The notes: a model not told the origin generated them from the letters alone. Shown: positions 1 through 12,816, numbered from the stretch's first letter. The stretch: DNA of 64,000 nt from Leptobrachium leishanense (GCA_009667805.1 CM019067.1:160475049-160539048), one strand, 5' to 3'. Numbers and translations: made by a program.

Positions 1-290
1 ACTTTTGCCAAGCGCTCCTGCCAGCTTTTCAGGGCTACCCCTTCTCCGCCGAACCAGACACCCAAGATCTTGAACCTGATCTCTGCTAAAAATGCCATCT
101 AGTATGTCATGGCATTCATTGAAGGGTCCTGTGTGAAAGCAGACCCATGATGCAAAAAATTGGGAAATTGCAAACGTCATTTGCATGTTTTTCCCAGAGT
201 TCTGTGCTGCATATGGAGAATGTAGCACGTGAGCTCTGTGATGCAGTTCGTTGAATTGCTGTGATGTGTAAATGGCCTCTGCAATAATAA
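1..290 (+). repeat. Interspersed repeat R1, copy 1
   Basis: This stretch closely resembles 39790-40035, and its inner part matches 42196-42318 on the other strand. Shared landmarks are a 'ctgatctctgctaaaaa' box, 'gccatctagtat' and 'gagctctgtgatgcagtt'. No terminal inverted repeat or reading frame is visible, so the class is unknown. The copy may run off the left edge of the window. It ends in an AAT-rich tract. Confidence 0.6.
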
Positions 291-308
291 TAATAATAAT
301 AATAATAA
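282..308. repeat. (AAT)n microsatellite
   Basis: About nine uninterrupted AAT units follow directly on repeat R1 copy 1. Confidence 0.9.
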
Positions 309-349
309 ATATATATATAGTAACTCTCCTGTATTATTACTTTATTTAA

Positions 350-812
350 CCCCTACGCTACTGAGATTGAGATATCTCGGGCTTCAAAGACACCATCTGG
401 GGCCCCGATATCAAACTATCTCGATCTGGTATCTACAGCCCAAAAGCAAATGAAATTTGTTTGCAGCAAATAAATTGCATTTGCTTTTGGGCTGAAGAAG
501 GTGTCCCCAAAGTTTTAGCCCTGTGGGCATAATGCCGAAAGAGCTAAAACTGTAAAATCATTTGATGATGCATTTACATCGGGCTTTCAGCAGCCGATGC
601 AGGGAAGAAAATAGACCAGCCGCTCAAACTGCTGTAACTCAATTTGGCAGTAGATGGCGCCATCAACTGGCCAAAATATGTTATTTACAGTGAGAAATAC
701 AATGGGTATATGCTCAAATATTTATTATGGTATAATTAAATAAAAATGGTTTTACAAAAAAGCACTGGTTTCTGACAATGTTTTTTTTTTAAATCACTTG
801 GTAGTGAAGGGG
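350..812. mobile_element. TTAA-type miniature element, family C copy 1
   Basis: A 463-bp element with imperfect terminal inverted repeats, CCCCTACGCTACTG at the left and GGTAGTGAAGGGG at the right. The left flank is TTAA and the right flank TTTA, so the 4-bp target duplication is one base off. An internal hairpin pairs 'cagcccaaaagcaaatg' with 'catttgcttttgggctg'. A second copy with the same internal blocks lies at 16550-17028. It has no coding capacity. Assignment to a piggyBac-like family rests on the TTAA flank and is inference. Confidence 0.7.
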
Positions 813-1450
813 TTTACTTAAAGTATATTTAACATCTTGGTTATTTTGAATTTACCTAAATATTATACAGTGGAGATATTTTATTGTAAGTAATTAGGAT
901 AGTTCCTTTTTTTAACAGATTATTTGGAAGTCCAGTTACTTTCTAGTTACCCCCACCTTCCCCCTACAACCACCAACAACAAAAAAAATTACGGGAAAAA
1001 ACTCTTATTGTTCAGAGACAAAAGAAAATTGGTCCATCTCCTTAATACCCTATATTTATTACTACTATTAAATTCATTGAGACAATGTATATAGAGATAA
1101 TATGAACATAATATGCTAACAGATGAGGGTGATGCACCTATTTTGTTAGGCGATCTGAAAGCAGGCATAACCTTAGTGATCACATGCAACAGTGAGATGG
1201 TTTGACATTCACACATTAATTTTAATAAGCACCATAAGTCTCCAGAATGCCCGGTACTTGCTAATGCATTCATATACAGGACTGTTGTAAGTGCACATTG
1301 CCAAAACCAACAAAAAGTTTCACTTTCTGCCTATAATATATTGACACTTTTTTATATATGATGAGGATCTTCAGGGGGAAAAACAAATATAGTTCATGTA
1401 GGCATCTCGAAGAAAAGTGACTACTATCCAGGACTAAACACTGATATGTG
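813..1450. other. No feature recognised
   Basis: AT-rich unique-looking sequence. Open frames here are short and carry no recognisable motif. Confidence 0.5.
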
Positions 1451-2029
1451 CTAATGGTTAGGGATGAGCCGAACATTCGCATTCGAACTCGAACAATTTC
1501 AAAAGTTCGAGTTCGAACACGAACACGAGCCGAACTCAATGCAAGTCAATGGGACTCGATATTTCGAATTTTAGAGTGCCCTCCAAGAGGGCATATATGC
1601 AAGATATTTGCCATAAAAGGTGTATGGGGGTCCGGGTAGTGCCCTGGGGGACAGGAAACAAGGACAAAAAGTAAAAAAAAAAGTTTTTAAAGGAACTGTG
1701 AGTTTTCAATGAAATAAGGGTTAAAAATAAAAATGAAAAAATCCTTCAAATATCGTGTCTAGGAGGTCCCCATAACCTGCCCGTGAAGTGGCGGATTTTT
1801 CGGATGTATAGAAATATATAAAAACCAAAAAACGACATTTCAAATGACGGTAAATGGTTTTCCTTTAATCTATCCATAAACAACTGCTTGGGGCGGCAGT
1901 CTGTATGAAAAGAGGAGACATTTTAGGACACACAGAGCAAGTTTAGTGATTTTTTGGCTAAATTATTGTGAAACTTATGCAGGCTTTTGGATGAAAGTAA
2001 CAATAGGTGCTTTAAAATTGGGCCTTTAG

Positions 2030-2600
2030 AGTCGGCAACAGTGCCGTCACACAGTAACCCCTCTGAGGATATGAATCTGGTACAGATGTCAGTGGCAGTG
2101 CAACCAAATATTGTGCCTTTGGTGTCAGGCCAGCAAGTGCCATCATACAGTAACCACTCTGTGGTATTGTGGAAGAGTGCAGGGGTGGATCATGCGGTCC
2201 TATATTAAAAAAATGTGAATCTGGTACAGGCGTCAGTGGCAGTGCACCCTAATATTGTGCCTTTGGTGGCAGGCCAGCAAGTGCCATCATACAATAACCC
2301 CTCTGTGGTATTGTGGAAGAGTGCAGGGGTGGGCCATGCGGTCCTATATTAAAAAGATATGAATCTGGTGAAGGCGTCAGTGCACCCAAATATTGTGCCT
2401 TTGGTGGCAGCAAGTGCCTTCACACTGTAACCCTTTTGTGGTATTGTGGAAGAGTGCAGGGTTGGACCATGCGGTCCTATATTAAAAAGATATGAATCTG
2501 GTAAAGGCGTCAGTGCACCCAAATATTGTGCCTTTGGTGGCAGCAAGTGCCTTCACACCGTAACCCTTTTGTGGTATTGTGGAAGAGTGCAGTGGTGGAG
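2030..2600 (+). repeat. Tandem array, about 144-bp unit, four units
   Basis: The marker 'gaatctggt' recurs at about 2073, 2217, 2361 and 2494. Each unit also repeats 'attgtgcctttggtg', 'gtggtattgtggaagagtgc' and 'catgcggtcctatatta'. Spacing is 144, 144 and 133 bp, so the third unit has a small deletion. Open frames across the array reflect the repeat, not a gene. Confidence 0.85.
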
Positions 2601-3221
2601 GTTTTGGTAATGCAGAAGAGATCCCCGATCTATTCAGTTACATCAGCAGCTATAACAAAACCGGGTCAGCAATGTTTAGGCACTTGTACTGCGCTACTGT
2701 ATATGGGGAGAATCGGCGCGCAGCAACAGGAAGCAAACAGAACAGGCAGGGAATACACAGAGAGAATAGTCAAATGGCAGGCAAAGTCAACAACAGATCG
2801 GGTCCTCAGAACAAGCAGGGTCAGTAACAAGTATACAAACTGATTCGGTAAGCTAGCGATGCGGGAATAAAGGCTGAGACACACTGAGCGTGTAGCGACG
2901 CACAGCAAAGTGAAGCAAACATTTTGCAGGCTTGACTTCACTCCGCTCCATCTCGCAGCGTGTCTACACCACATTACGTTTGCTTCTCACCGCACTGGAC
3001 AGGAATCCACTAACTAAATTAAAATGTACACACAAAACCGTTTTATTTTCACAAAGCACATGTTATATAGGCAAAAAAAAGTTTCTACTGAATAAAATAT
3101 ATCAAAAATTACTGTTAATTTAATAGGAATAGTATAAAAATATAAAAAAAGGTAACCCCATATCATATATATTATAGGGACACGGAGCGCTGTGTATAGA
3201 GTAGGGATGCATTGATACCAC

Positions 3222-4430
3222 CAGGGCCGGCGCTAGTGTAAGGCGGCACATGCGGCCGCCTTACTGTCCTGGCTTGCTGTCAGTGTGAGGGGCGGAAAAA
3301 TTCTGTTTTTAAAATACCGGAAGCGGAGCTATGAATGATCTTCAGACATCAACCAGGGGCCCAGCCGTGCACTCTCAAACCGATGCAGTGTGCCTGCCTC
3401 AGTACCACATTCTAAACATGAGCATAATTTGGCACCGCCCTCCTCACGTGACACGCATAGCCAGGGCACGCAGCAGCAGAAAAGCCTGGAGGACAAACCC
3501 CAAAGCTTAGGGTGCGGCCCTGCAGCAGAGTCAGCCTGCGTGCTTCCACTGTAGTGTGAAGGAGGACTGGCCAGAGATTTTTAAAAGGTTTGAATAAAAT
3601 GAGGGAGGGGAGGGGAGGGGGTGTGTGTGTAATGTTCTGCTGGGTGGTGTAATGTTCTGCTCGGGGGTGTAATGTTCTGCTGGGGGGTGTAATGTTTTGC
3701 TGGGGTGTAATGTTCTGCTGGGGGGGTGTAATGTTCTGGTGGGGTGTGTGTGTGTAATGTGCTGCTGGGGTGTGTGTAATGTTCTGCTGGGTGTGTGTGT
3801 GTGTGTGTGTAATGTTCTGCTGGGGGTTTGAGTAAACTGATATTGGTACATTACTGTGAGGTTTATTGCTGTGGAGCTCTGTCATATGCTCATACACCCC
3901 GTACATTACTGTGAGTTTAATTGCTGTGGAGCTCTGTCATACGCTATATGAAATTAACTTAAGGGGGAGGGGGTGAAAGTAATTAAAGGGGAAAAATTAA
4001 TTAAGGGGGAGTGAATTGAATTAGAGGATGAGGACCCTGCTGCCAGTCTGCTTCTGGAGACCTGGAGTCAGACAGTGGACCACAGCAACAGAGTGAGAGT
4101 GGTAGGTAGGTAGCAGGATCACAGGGAAACACTGGGAGTGGCAGGCAGTTTGAAATATGTGAGTATATTGACACAGCAAGACCAGCGGGCACCACCAGGC
4201 CACATTGCAAATTTGTGCAGTGCCTGGTGCCCCCCTATGCCACATTGCCAAAGGAGGGGTCCACACACTCTGTAGATTGGCCCTGTGGCACAGGAGGGGC
4301 ACCAGGCACAGCATAGATTGGCAATACGTGAGGACACCAAACACTCCCGATTGGCATGGCACGGATTGGGTGGAGGGGGCACCAAAACACAACTTCGCCT
4401 GAGTAAACTAAAATGCCTGCACCGGCCCTG
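3222..4430. mobile_element. Nested hAT non-autonomous element
   Basis: A 1209-bp element with ends CAGGGCCGGCGC and GCACCGGCCCTG. It is flanked by a perfect 8-bp duplication GATACCAC at 3214-3221 and 4431-4438, which defines it precisely. It sits inside the 1459-5569 hAT element and so inserted later. It contains a short GT-rich tandem array and no transposase. Confidence 0.92.
3621..3827 (+). repeat. Minisatellite of about nine 18-33 bp units
   Basis: The core 'aatgttctgctgggg' followed by a variable GT run is repeated about nine times. Differences in GT length between units suggest slippage. The His/Pro/Thr-rich frame on the minus strand over this array is a by-product. Confidence 0.9.
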
Positions 4431-4596
4431 GATACCACACACAGACATATATGTATATATCAACACGCAGACCTATATGTACGTATATATCAACACGCAG
4501 ATATATATATACACCCACCCACAGACCTCAGACCATATATACACATACGCACATGGGGGAGGCATGTGGACAATCTCAACTAAATGTGCCCATCCT

Positions 4597-4714
4597 CCCC
4601 ATTTGGCTGATCACTCCAGAAGAAATGTTGAACCCAACAGAGCAGAGAATATATATATAATTCTCTGCTCTATCGGGTTCAACATTTCTTCTGGAGGGAT
4701 CAGCCAAATGGGGG
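4597..4714. repeat. 118-bp palindrome
   Basis: The left arm begins CCCCATTTGGCTGATCACTC and the right arm ends with its near-perfect reverse complement. The arms are about 54 bp and surround a short AT centre. It lies inside the 4.1 kb hAT-like element. Confidence 0.9.
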
Positions 4715-4907
4715 GGGTGGCAATTAGTTGCCAAAATGTGTGTGTAATACAAGTCTGGATATATGTATTTATAAGAATATAGATATATATCTTATCTATA
4801 TATATATATCATACCTGCCCTTACCTTCCCCTATAAATTTGCTAAAAACATACACACAAAAAAACAAACCACTGCCTGAGACCCCGCGCAGCCCACTTGC
4901 CACCCCC

Positions 4908-4964
4908 CTCTACCTGGCTGAATGTATCTAATATATATAATTAAATACATTCAGCCAGGTAGAG
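4908..4964. repeat. 57-bp palindrome
   Basis: Twenty-base arms beginning CTCTACCTGGCTGAATGTAT pair with the reverse complement at 4945-4964, around an AT-rich loop. It is inside the same hAT-like element. Confidence 0.9.
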
Positions 4965-5577
4965 AAAGAAAAAAAAAAAGGTTTTATTTTATGTTCCCGG
5001 GGACATTTAAAAATGTCCTCGGATTTGATTTTTTTTAGAAATGTGTCGCCTTAGCCTGGTGGTCAGTGGGGGCTCCTTGGATCCTGGTTGTGGGGGCTGG
5101 GGGTCTGCTGGGGCTGCAGGTGCAGTGGCTCCCTCCCTGCGCTGCCTGTCTCTGAAACATGCACCCGGGTGGCTAGCCCACACAGTCACAGCTCTGTCAT
5201 CCGGTGGCCGCATGCTCCTCAATGCTCCTCAAGGGGATCCTTGGGAGGCCCCTGCAGGCTGCCCTCTACAGTGCCTGATTAGAGGGCCGTGTCTGCCTGA
5301 TGTTTTAGTAACAAGAATGTTTTATCCCATAGGCTTCAATGTTAAAAATATTCCCGTTTAATTCAATATCTAATAAACCATTGCCTTTAATGTTCTGCAG
5401 TAAAGAGTCTCTTTATTTCTAGATTTTTTAGTATTTTTTATAAAAAAAATTAAAAAAAATATTTTTGAACTCGAACCGAACACGCGGAAATGTTAGAAGT
5501 TCGCGAACTGTCGAACGGCCGATGTTCGATGCGAACTCCGAACATATAGAACCAAACAGCTCATCCCTAGTAATGGT

Positions 5578-6832
5578 GTGACGTGGATAAACACTGAAGG
5601 GGTTAATATAATCCAACCACACTGAAAGTGTACCTTTTGGACCAATATATACAAGTACTATGTCATTATTGTTAGTATATAATCTATGATGAGTCCAGTA
5701 ATGGGAGAATAGTTCCAAAACTCCAAATAAAGTGAAATTTCTCATTTATTCCACTATTGTAAAGTCGACTCTGCAACATTTTGACTTTTATGGTCTTGTC
5801 GAGCCTGAGTCAGAATACCAATGCAGGTGTAGATATTCAACAATTAATGAATCAATGCAAATACCAATTAAAGTGCTAACGATGAACATCATTAAGTGCA
5901 ATTTATACAAAGTGCCAATTTGAGTACTATTAATTCCACCTTTACATAATATTAAATGCATTGTGCTATCATTAAATACTTCATATACTACAACATATTA
6001 TATTCACATTACATAGTGCTTATAATAAAAGAGCTAAAAAACGAATTCAAGAAAATCTATTGCACTTCGGCCCTACAAAATTTGTTTGCAGGATTGAGAA
6101 CAACTTGTTGTATGCCTGTAAACAAGCACTAATTTGTATTTCTTTTACATTACCCTATTTTATTTATTCTAAAGGGACTCTACCACTTGCATAAACTGTA
6201 GCTAGATTAATTGTACATTCCAAATAGAACCACTTTATAAAACACATGCTGCTGTTCTTTTCATTATTTGAAGTAATTGCAGGTTTTCTATCTCCTGTTT
6301 CCATTTTGTGGATTTTTCCCATAATGCAACATTTACCAAAATATGTGCAAAAGATTTACTTTACTGCTGTGGTTTGTCTTCTATAGTATTTAACAGGACA
6401 TGAGGTGGAAGAGGGAATGTTTAGATAAAGCGTCAGGAGGCTGTTGTTCTCCAGACTATCTGATATAAGAGATGGCAGCTGAACGAGATAAAACAGGGAG
6501 CTTAAAAGACTTCCAATCTACCCCTGGTGATGCCCTTTGAATACATCCCACGCAATAAAATGCTGTGAGTCGGTGACTCCCCATAGACTCCATTATATGG
6601 CCAAAGTCACAGAGTGAGGAGCAAGTGATGAAAAGATACTGTGCCTGTGGGGGAAAAGATACTGTGCCTGTGGGGGCAGTTTAAATCCAAAAGATCACAT
6701 GGAGGCACCCAGTGACACATATAGAGTAAAATATTTTCTTAACTAAACATACAAGAGTAAAACAAAGCACATGTAAGATATCAGCAACAGAAAATAAACA
6801 TAGTAAGGTCATTGTTTAGTCATAGTGTTCTT
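5578..6832. other. No feature recognised
   Basis: Unique-looking AT-rich sequence without a gene-like frame or a terminal repeat pair that I can see. A 21-base block 'gatactgtgcctgtggggg' is directly duplicated near 6636-6675. Confidence 0.5.
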
Positions 6833-6836
6833 TTAA

Positions 6837-8072
6837 CCCTTTCGCTGCTGAGGCTTTTCCCGCCCCTATGCTGAGGTCATTTTTACCTGTTTTGCGCATC
6901 ATGTTTAAACGTGTTTTGAAGGCTTATTTTAGTATATGACCCAGACATATTATATATCGTTCTTTCCGTCAGACTCGGTAGATTCATAATATGTCATTAT
7001 TATATGTATACGTTATGTCATGTCTGTATATTATAACAAAAAATGCAATAAAATATGTATTTTCAATAATTTACAATGTGTAAAGTGTTTTTTTCCACAT
7101 TTTAACATGCGAGCAATTGCGGTTATATTTTGTATGGGGTGCGCTTGTTAAAAAAATTAGAGATGGGGTCTCGTTACATTTTTTTTTGGGGAAAATGACA
7201 CTATTTTTAACAAACGCACCGCATACAAAAATCGTTAGTGCAGCATCATTGTTCACATTATAATTGAAATGGGAACAATATTGCTGCATTAACAAACCAA
7301 AAAAATAAAAAAAAGTGTTTATTTTTTTTTTTAATTTTTTTTTTTCATTTTTTTTTATTTTTATTTTTCATTTTTTTTTTTTTTTTACAAAATTTTTCAC
7401 TTTCATGTTTGGTATCGTTGGAACGGCCATGCTCTGGCCGATCCAACCATACCAAAATTTAACCCCTAGCTGCCACGGATCGGGAGATAGGGAGTTCATT
7501 GGAACTCCCTATCTCCACAGTTGGTGGCAGTTAGGGGTTAACTCTAGGACTGGCGTCATCGTGCTACGCACGATGACGCCAGTCCTCTGGGGGAGTTCCC
7601 GGAGGCTTGGCCGACATCCAAGATGTCGGCCAGCTCCGGGAAAGGATCGCGAACCGGCGCTTTTCAGCGCCGATTCGCGATCCAGCTCCCCAGGGGTTAA
7701 TGCCAGGCATCATTTGGAAGGGCAGGCTGTGCCCTTCCAAATGATGACTGGGTTAACCCCCGCAGAGCCGCCGATCGGGAGGGAGAGAGGTCCGAAGGAC
7801 CTCCCCCCCTCCCTTTCAGGCGCCTCCTCCGCACATGCGGGGAGGGCGCCTGAATTAGGTGTCATCGCGCCCCCGCGATGACACCTAATTCTGGCGGCTG
7901 CTGGTCCGGATGTCAGGCTGACATCCAGGATGTCAGCCCGCACCGGAGGGGCCAGCGATCGGCCGGAACCCGGCCGAACGCTGACCCCAATGGGAGGACG
8001 CGCTCAGCGCGTCCTCCGCATACCAGCGGGACTGCTGAGGACGCGCTGAGCGCGTCCTCAGCAGCGAAGTGG
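6837..8072. mobile_element. TTAA-type miniature element with hairpin chain, copy 1
   Basis: A 1236-bp element flanked by TTAA at 6833-6836 and 8073-8076. Terminal inverted repeats are CCCTTTCGCTGCTGAGG and CCTCAGCAGCGAAGTGG. The left half is AT-rich, with a poly-T stretch at about 7312-7390. The right half is GC-rich and made almost wholly of consecutive palindromes. It encodes no transposase, so mobilisation by a piggyBac-like enzyme is inferred from the TTAA duplication. A complete second copy is at 50589-51797 and a partial inverted copy at 14901-15728. Confidence 0.9.
7412..8068. repeat. Chain of about 13 consecutive hairpins
   Basis: Reading left to right, adjacent palindromes nearly tile this interval. 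Examples are GGAGATAGGGAGTTC with its complement near 7480-7516, the perfect 41-bp hairpin 7546-7586 (AGGACTGGCGTCATCGTGC, loop TAC), GGCCGACATC/GATGTCGGCC near 7610-7635, GGATCGCGAA/TTCGCGATCC at 7645-7683, ATTAGGTGTCATCGCG with its complement near 7855-7890, GGCTGACATC/GATGTCAGCC near 7916-7940, and two stems built on GAGGACGCGCT at the right end. Loops are mostly 1-5 bases. Confidence 0.88.
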
Positions 8073-8076
8073 TTAA

Positions 8077-8820
8077 TATACATTCCTCAAGATTGTGCTA
8101 TATATTATAAGCACCCAACATCAGACCATTACAAAGTATAATAAGAAAGATAATAAAAGTACATGGAGAAATCTATCACCACCTTCATAGTTGTCGTATC
8201 GCTTCCAAGTAATTTCATTAAATCGCAAACAGAAGCGAAATCGACAACTTCATATTTTGAATATATGGGACACTGCCAATGGCCAGTGAAACCTAGAACA
8301 AAAAAAGAAAAAGGTAAAATAAAGGGAGAATAACTCAATGATACTGAGCTTCTGCCTTGAGCTTCTTCATCCCTCTCACCCCCTGGGGGAAGAATGGATC
8401 AGCCCTCTGACTGCATGGGCTTAGTCCTGCTCAGAATCAAAGCACACCGTGATCACAAGTGCATGAATGGAGTCAAGGGGGTCAATGTTTAACCCCTCCT
8501 CTCCACCACCTGCTTTAGCTGCATAGTATCCCCTTTATTCTATGGATTTATTGTTTTATATTCTTGTTTTAATACTTTGTGGTGTTTCGTTGTATCCAGA
8601 CCATAGAATAATGTCTCAAATTGAGCATAGACATAGACATGACATAGACATGATTAGCCCTATGTAACTATTGCATATTTGTATTTGTAGGTGTATGTGT
8701 TTTGCTTTGCTTGCACTTTATAGATGTTGTGCGTTTATTTGAAAATGATTATTTGTGATTATTTTCCGCAAAGCTATACCTGTGTGTGTATATATTTATA
8801 TATATATATATATACACAAG
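8077..8820. other. No gene; ends in a TA microsatellite
   Basis: No terminal repeats or protein motifs are visible. A TATA-rich microsatellite lies at about 8788-8813. A short duplication 'gacatagacat' occurs near 8630-8650. Confidence 0.5.
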
Positions 8821-8821
8821 T

Positions 8822-9250
8822 CCGAATATCCAGCACTCAAGCTATGGCATTAACGATATCCCATGCCGTGGTGCAGTACAAATCCCATTAGAATATGTAT
8901 ACAATCAGAAGTTGGGAGCACTCACGGTCTTGTATACAAAATAACAACGTTTATTGGTTCCTCATTAAAATCTACGACGTTTCGGCTCACTCACGAGCCT
9001 TAATCATGGATAAGAACACTAATGGAAACATATACTTTTATAATAAATACATGGTTGGTGAGTAGTTTATTTGTATTACGCTGCCTCCGACCACGTCAAC
9101 CCGTCGACCAGAAATGACGTGTCGTTGCAGTCTTTGGGCGTCCATACTGACGTGGTTGCTTCCTGCTCGCATTACGCGAGTCCAGTAGTCATGGCAACCC
9201 GATTCCTAAACAAGGCTTATAACACAGCGCTCCATGGAGAATATATATAA
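8822..9250 (-). repeat. Interspersed repeat with 'acgtttcggct' signature
   Basis: The block 'aacgtttattggttcctc...acgtttcggctcactcacgagcc' is the reverse-strand form of a theme also seen at 38922-39245 and 27955-28065: a (G)AAACGT-type box, then an AATAAA-type signal, then GAGTGC or similar. It looks like a non-coding retroposon or DNA-element tail. The class is uncertain. Confidence 0.45.
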
Positions 9251-9251
9251 A

Positions 9252-9330
9252 AATTACGAGAATAGCAGTAGGTAGTGATACCTTTTTTATTGGACTAACG
9301 TTACATTTAAAAGACTAACACGGCCTATTG
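9252..9330 (+). repeat. Half copy of palindromic repeat with 'gtagtgatacctttt'
   Basis: The block 'tagcagtaggtagtgatacctttttattggactaac' matches the left arm of the palindrome at 39287-39425. Only one arm is present here. Confidence 0.55.
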
Positions 9331-9346
9331 AATTTACATATATATA

Positions 9347-10936
<1,590 letters not shown>

Positions 10937-12816
10937 TGTATATATATAAAAATATAATCTAGGATTTCTTCCTGGCAAAGTGATATTGAACCACTAGTGT
11001 TCAGCATTTGCATCCCGGTATTCAGGGCTCGGCATGACTTTTTTTTTTTTTTTCTTTACTTTTTACAACATCATTATCTTTTTCCTTACCGGTATCATCA
11101 GCGATTTCAGTCCAATCCAGTGAAACATCTAGTTTCAGCAACCCATGTTCTCAATTTCAAACCAAAAATTATTTCATTTAACCTGCTGTTCTTGCTTCTG
11201 GCCTTGTCACTGCCTTGTCATTTTCCTACCAAGAACATTAGGAGGTGTGCACCCGTCATCTGCAAAATCCATCAGCGAAGAACTTCATCATGTGAGTGAA
11301 AGAATGCATGTATACTTAAAAACCCTCTTCTTACAAGGAAAATACATTTTCCAAACTATATATATAGGATGAGTTGCAGACATTCAAACATAATAGATAT
11401 AATGTTTTGCTTTGAGCACGTATAAAATCCACAAAACACATGATTATATCGAAGAGATATAAAAATAATACTTGGCTTTGATCATGCAGGTTTTGCACAC
11501 AACTACAAAGATCAGCATGCGGGCAAACAACAATCTGCCCAGGGAAGATGTCGGGCACACCTCTTTTATTTAAAGGGCCTGGTTTCCAGCACTGATTCTG
11601 CAGTTCAAGGTGAGACCTCTAACAAAAGGGAAGATGAATTCTTGTGTAGCTATGGGAAAGTCAGTACTGCTTCTATTGTAAATCCTATCTAATGGAGTAG
11701 AATAGATCTCCCTGGCTGGATGTTTAGTCTCTTTTTCTCTTAACAAAAAAAAAAACCAGTTAATATCACACAAAATACCCCTGCCAACACAAAGTATACA
11801 ATTACCTATTTCTGATTTAACTTACAAAGCTATTAGTATAAATGAAAATCTGGTCATACGAGAAGTCAGATGATTTTTATTTTATATATATACTGGTGAA
11901 TAATAGAGTCTTTTTCTATAGAAGTTCATTCTATAGAATAATTTGCCAGGTTCCATCGTATATTATACGCATTTCATGATTGTACTGTTCATTTTTTTTC
12001 TATTATTATCTTCAGACAGAAAAGCTCCTCCAATAGAGATGGTATGTATTTTTACTTGTCTATAAAAAGCTTGGGAAAATTACACATTTTCAGGTCTAAT
12101 AAACTCTGATTTTCTTTAAAAAAAAGTCAACGCAAAACATAAAGATGTTACTACCGTAGGCGTGCGCATGGGTGTGCGCTGCCTAATTCCACAACATTTT
12201 TTCAGATTACATATTTTTTTTCTGTGGGCACCAGCTGCCAATCCTTGGCCAGCTCTGGACTGGCCAGCCGGGAGAAATCCCAGCTCAGGGAGCAGAGGGC
12301 CACCTGTCTCCTATCCTCTAGGGGGCAGCACAGTGAGCAGAGGGCTGCCTTGTCTCCTATCCCTGCAAGGCACATGGCAGAGGAGCACAGCCCCAGGCAC
12401 ATCATGATAGGCTGCTCCCTGTCCCCACCATGACAGTATCATAGAGTCTCTAGCTCACGGGGCAAAGACCATAGGCAGGGCAGCACACTGGGGTATCCCT
12501 CCCCCTTCTTGCAACTCTTGTGGAATCTGTATCCTCGTCTCTTGGATAATCTCACCCCCTCCCAGCAAGACTGGGGAATCTCTCCCCCTCCATGCCCTCC
12601 ATGGGGATTCCCCTCCCTGTCAAAACCTGCAAACCTGCTTAAAGTCCATGCTGCTAGCTTGGTTGCCATTCGCAGACTGGCAGAACCATCCAATTAGGGC
12701 TTTTGCTGGACACAACACCGGCTAGTAGATTAAGGACCTCAAAACTGCACTGAAACAGAGGGACGACAGCTTAAACTCTCCACATGATCTGCTCAAGTTC
12801 CCAGGCTGAGTTCTAA
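10937..12816. other. No gene recognised
   Basis: Mostly AT-rich sequence with a poly-T tract near 11040. A GC-richer patch at about 12225-12440 contains a local duplication ('gggcagcacagtgagcagagg' and related blocks). No terminal repeats or protein motifs are evident. Confidence 0.45.

Larger units (their letters stand above)
1459..5569. mobile_element. hAT-like non-autonomous element (4.1 kb)
   Basis: Terminal inverted repeats TAGGGATGAGC (left) and GCTCATCCCTA (right) are followed inward by stretches rich in TTCGAA and CGAAC. The flanks CTAATGGT (1451-1458) and GTAATGGT (5570-5577) match at 7 of 8 positions, as expected for the 8-bp hAT target duplication. No transposase is visible. The element holds a 144-bp tandem array, a complete nested hAT element (3222-4430) and two long palindromes. 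Much of its length is therefore cargo or later insertion. Confidence 0.8.

Noticed and set aside
3412..3906. 164-residue His/Pro/Thr-rich minus-strand frame
   Set aside because: It is a translation of the GT-rich minisatellite inside a transposon. Repetition explains the openness.
4441..4560. Possible structured RNA or promoter in TATATA-rich text
   Set aside because: Only simple repeats ('atatatcaacacgcagac' duplicated) inside a transposon. No further evidence.
7315..7881. 188-residue frame starting with a phenylalanine run
   Set aside because: The Phe run is a poly-T tract and the rest is the hairpin chain of a miniature transposon.
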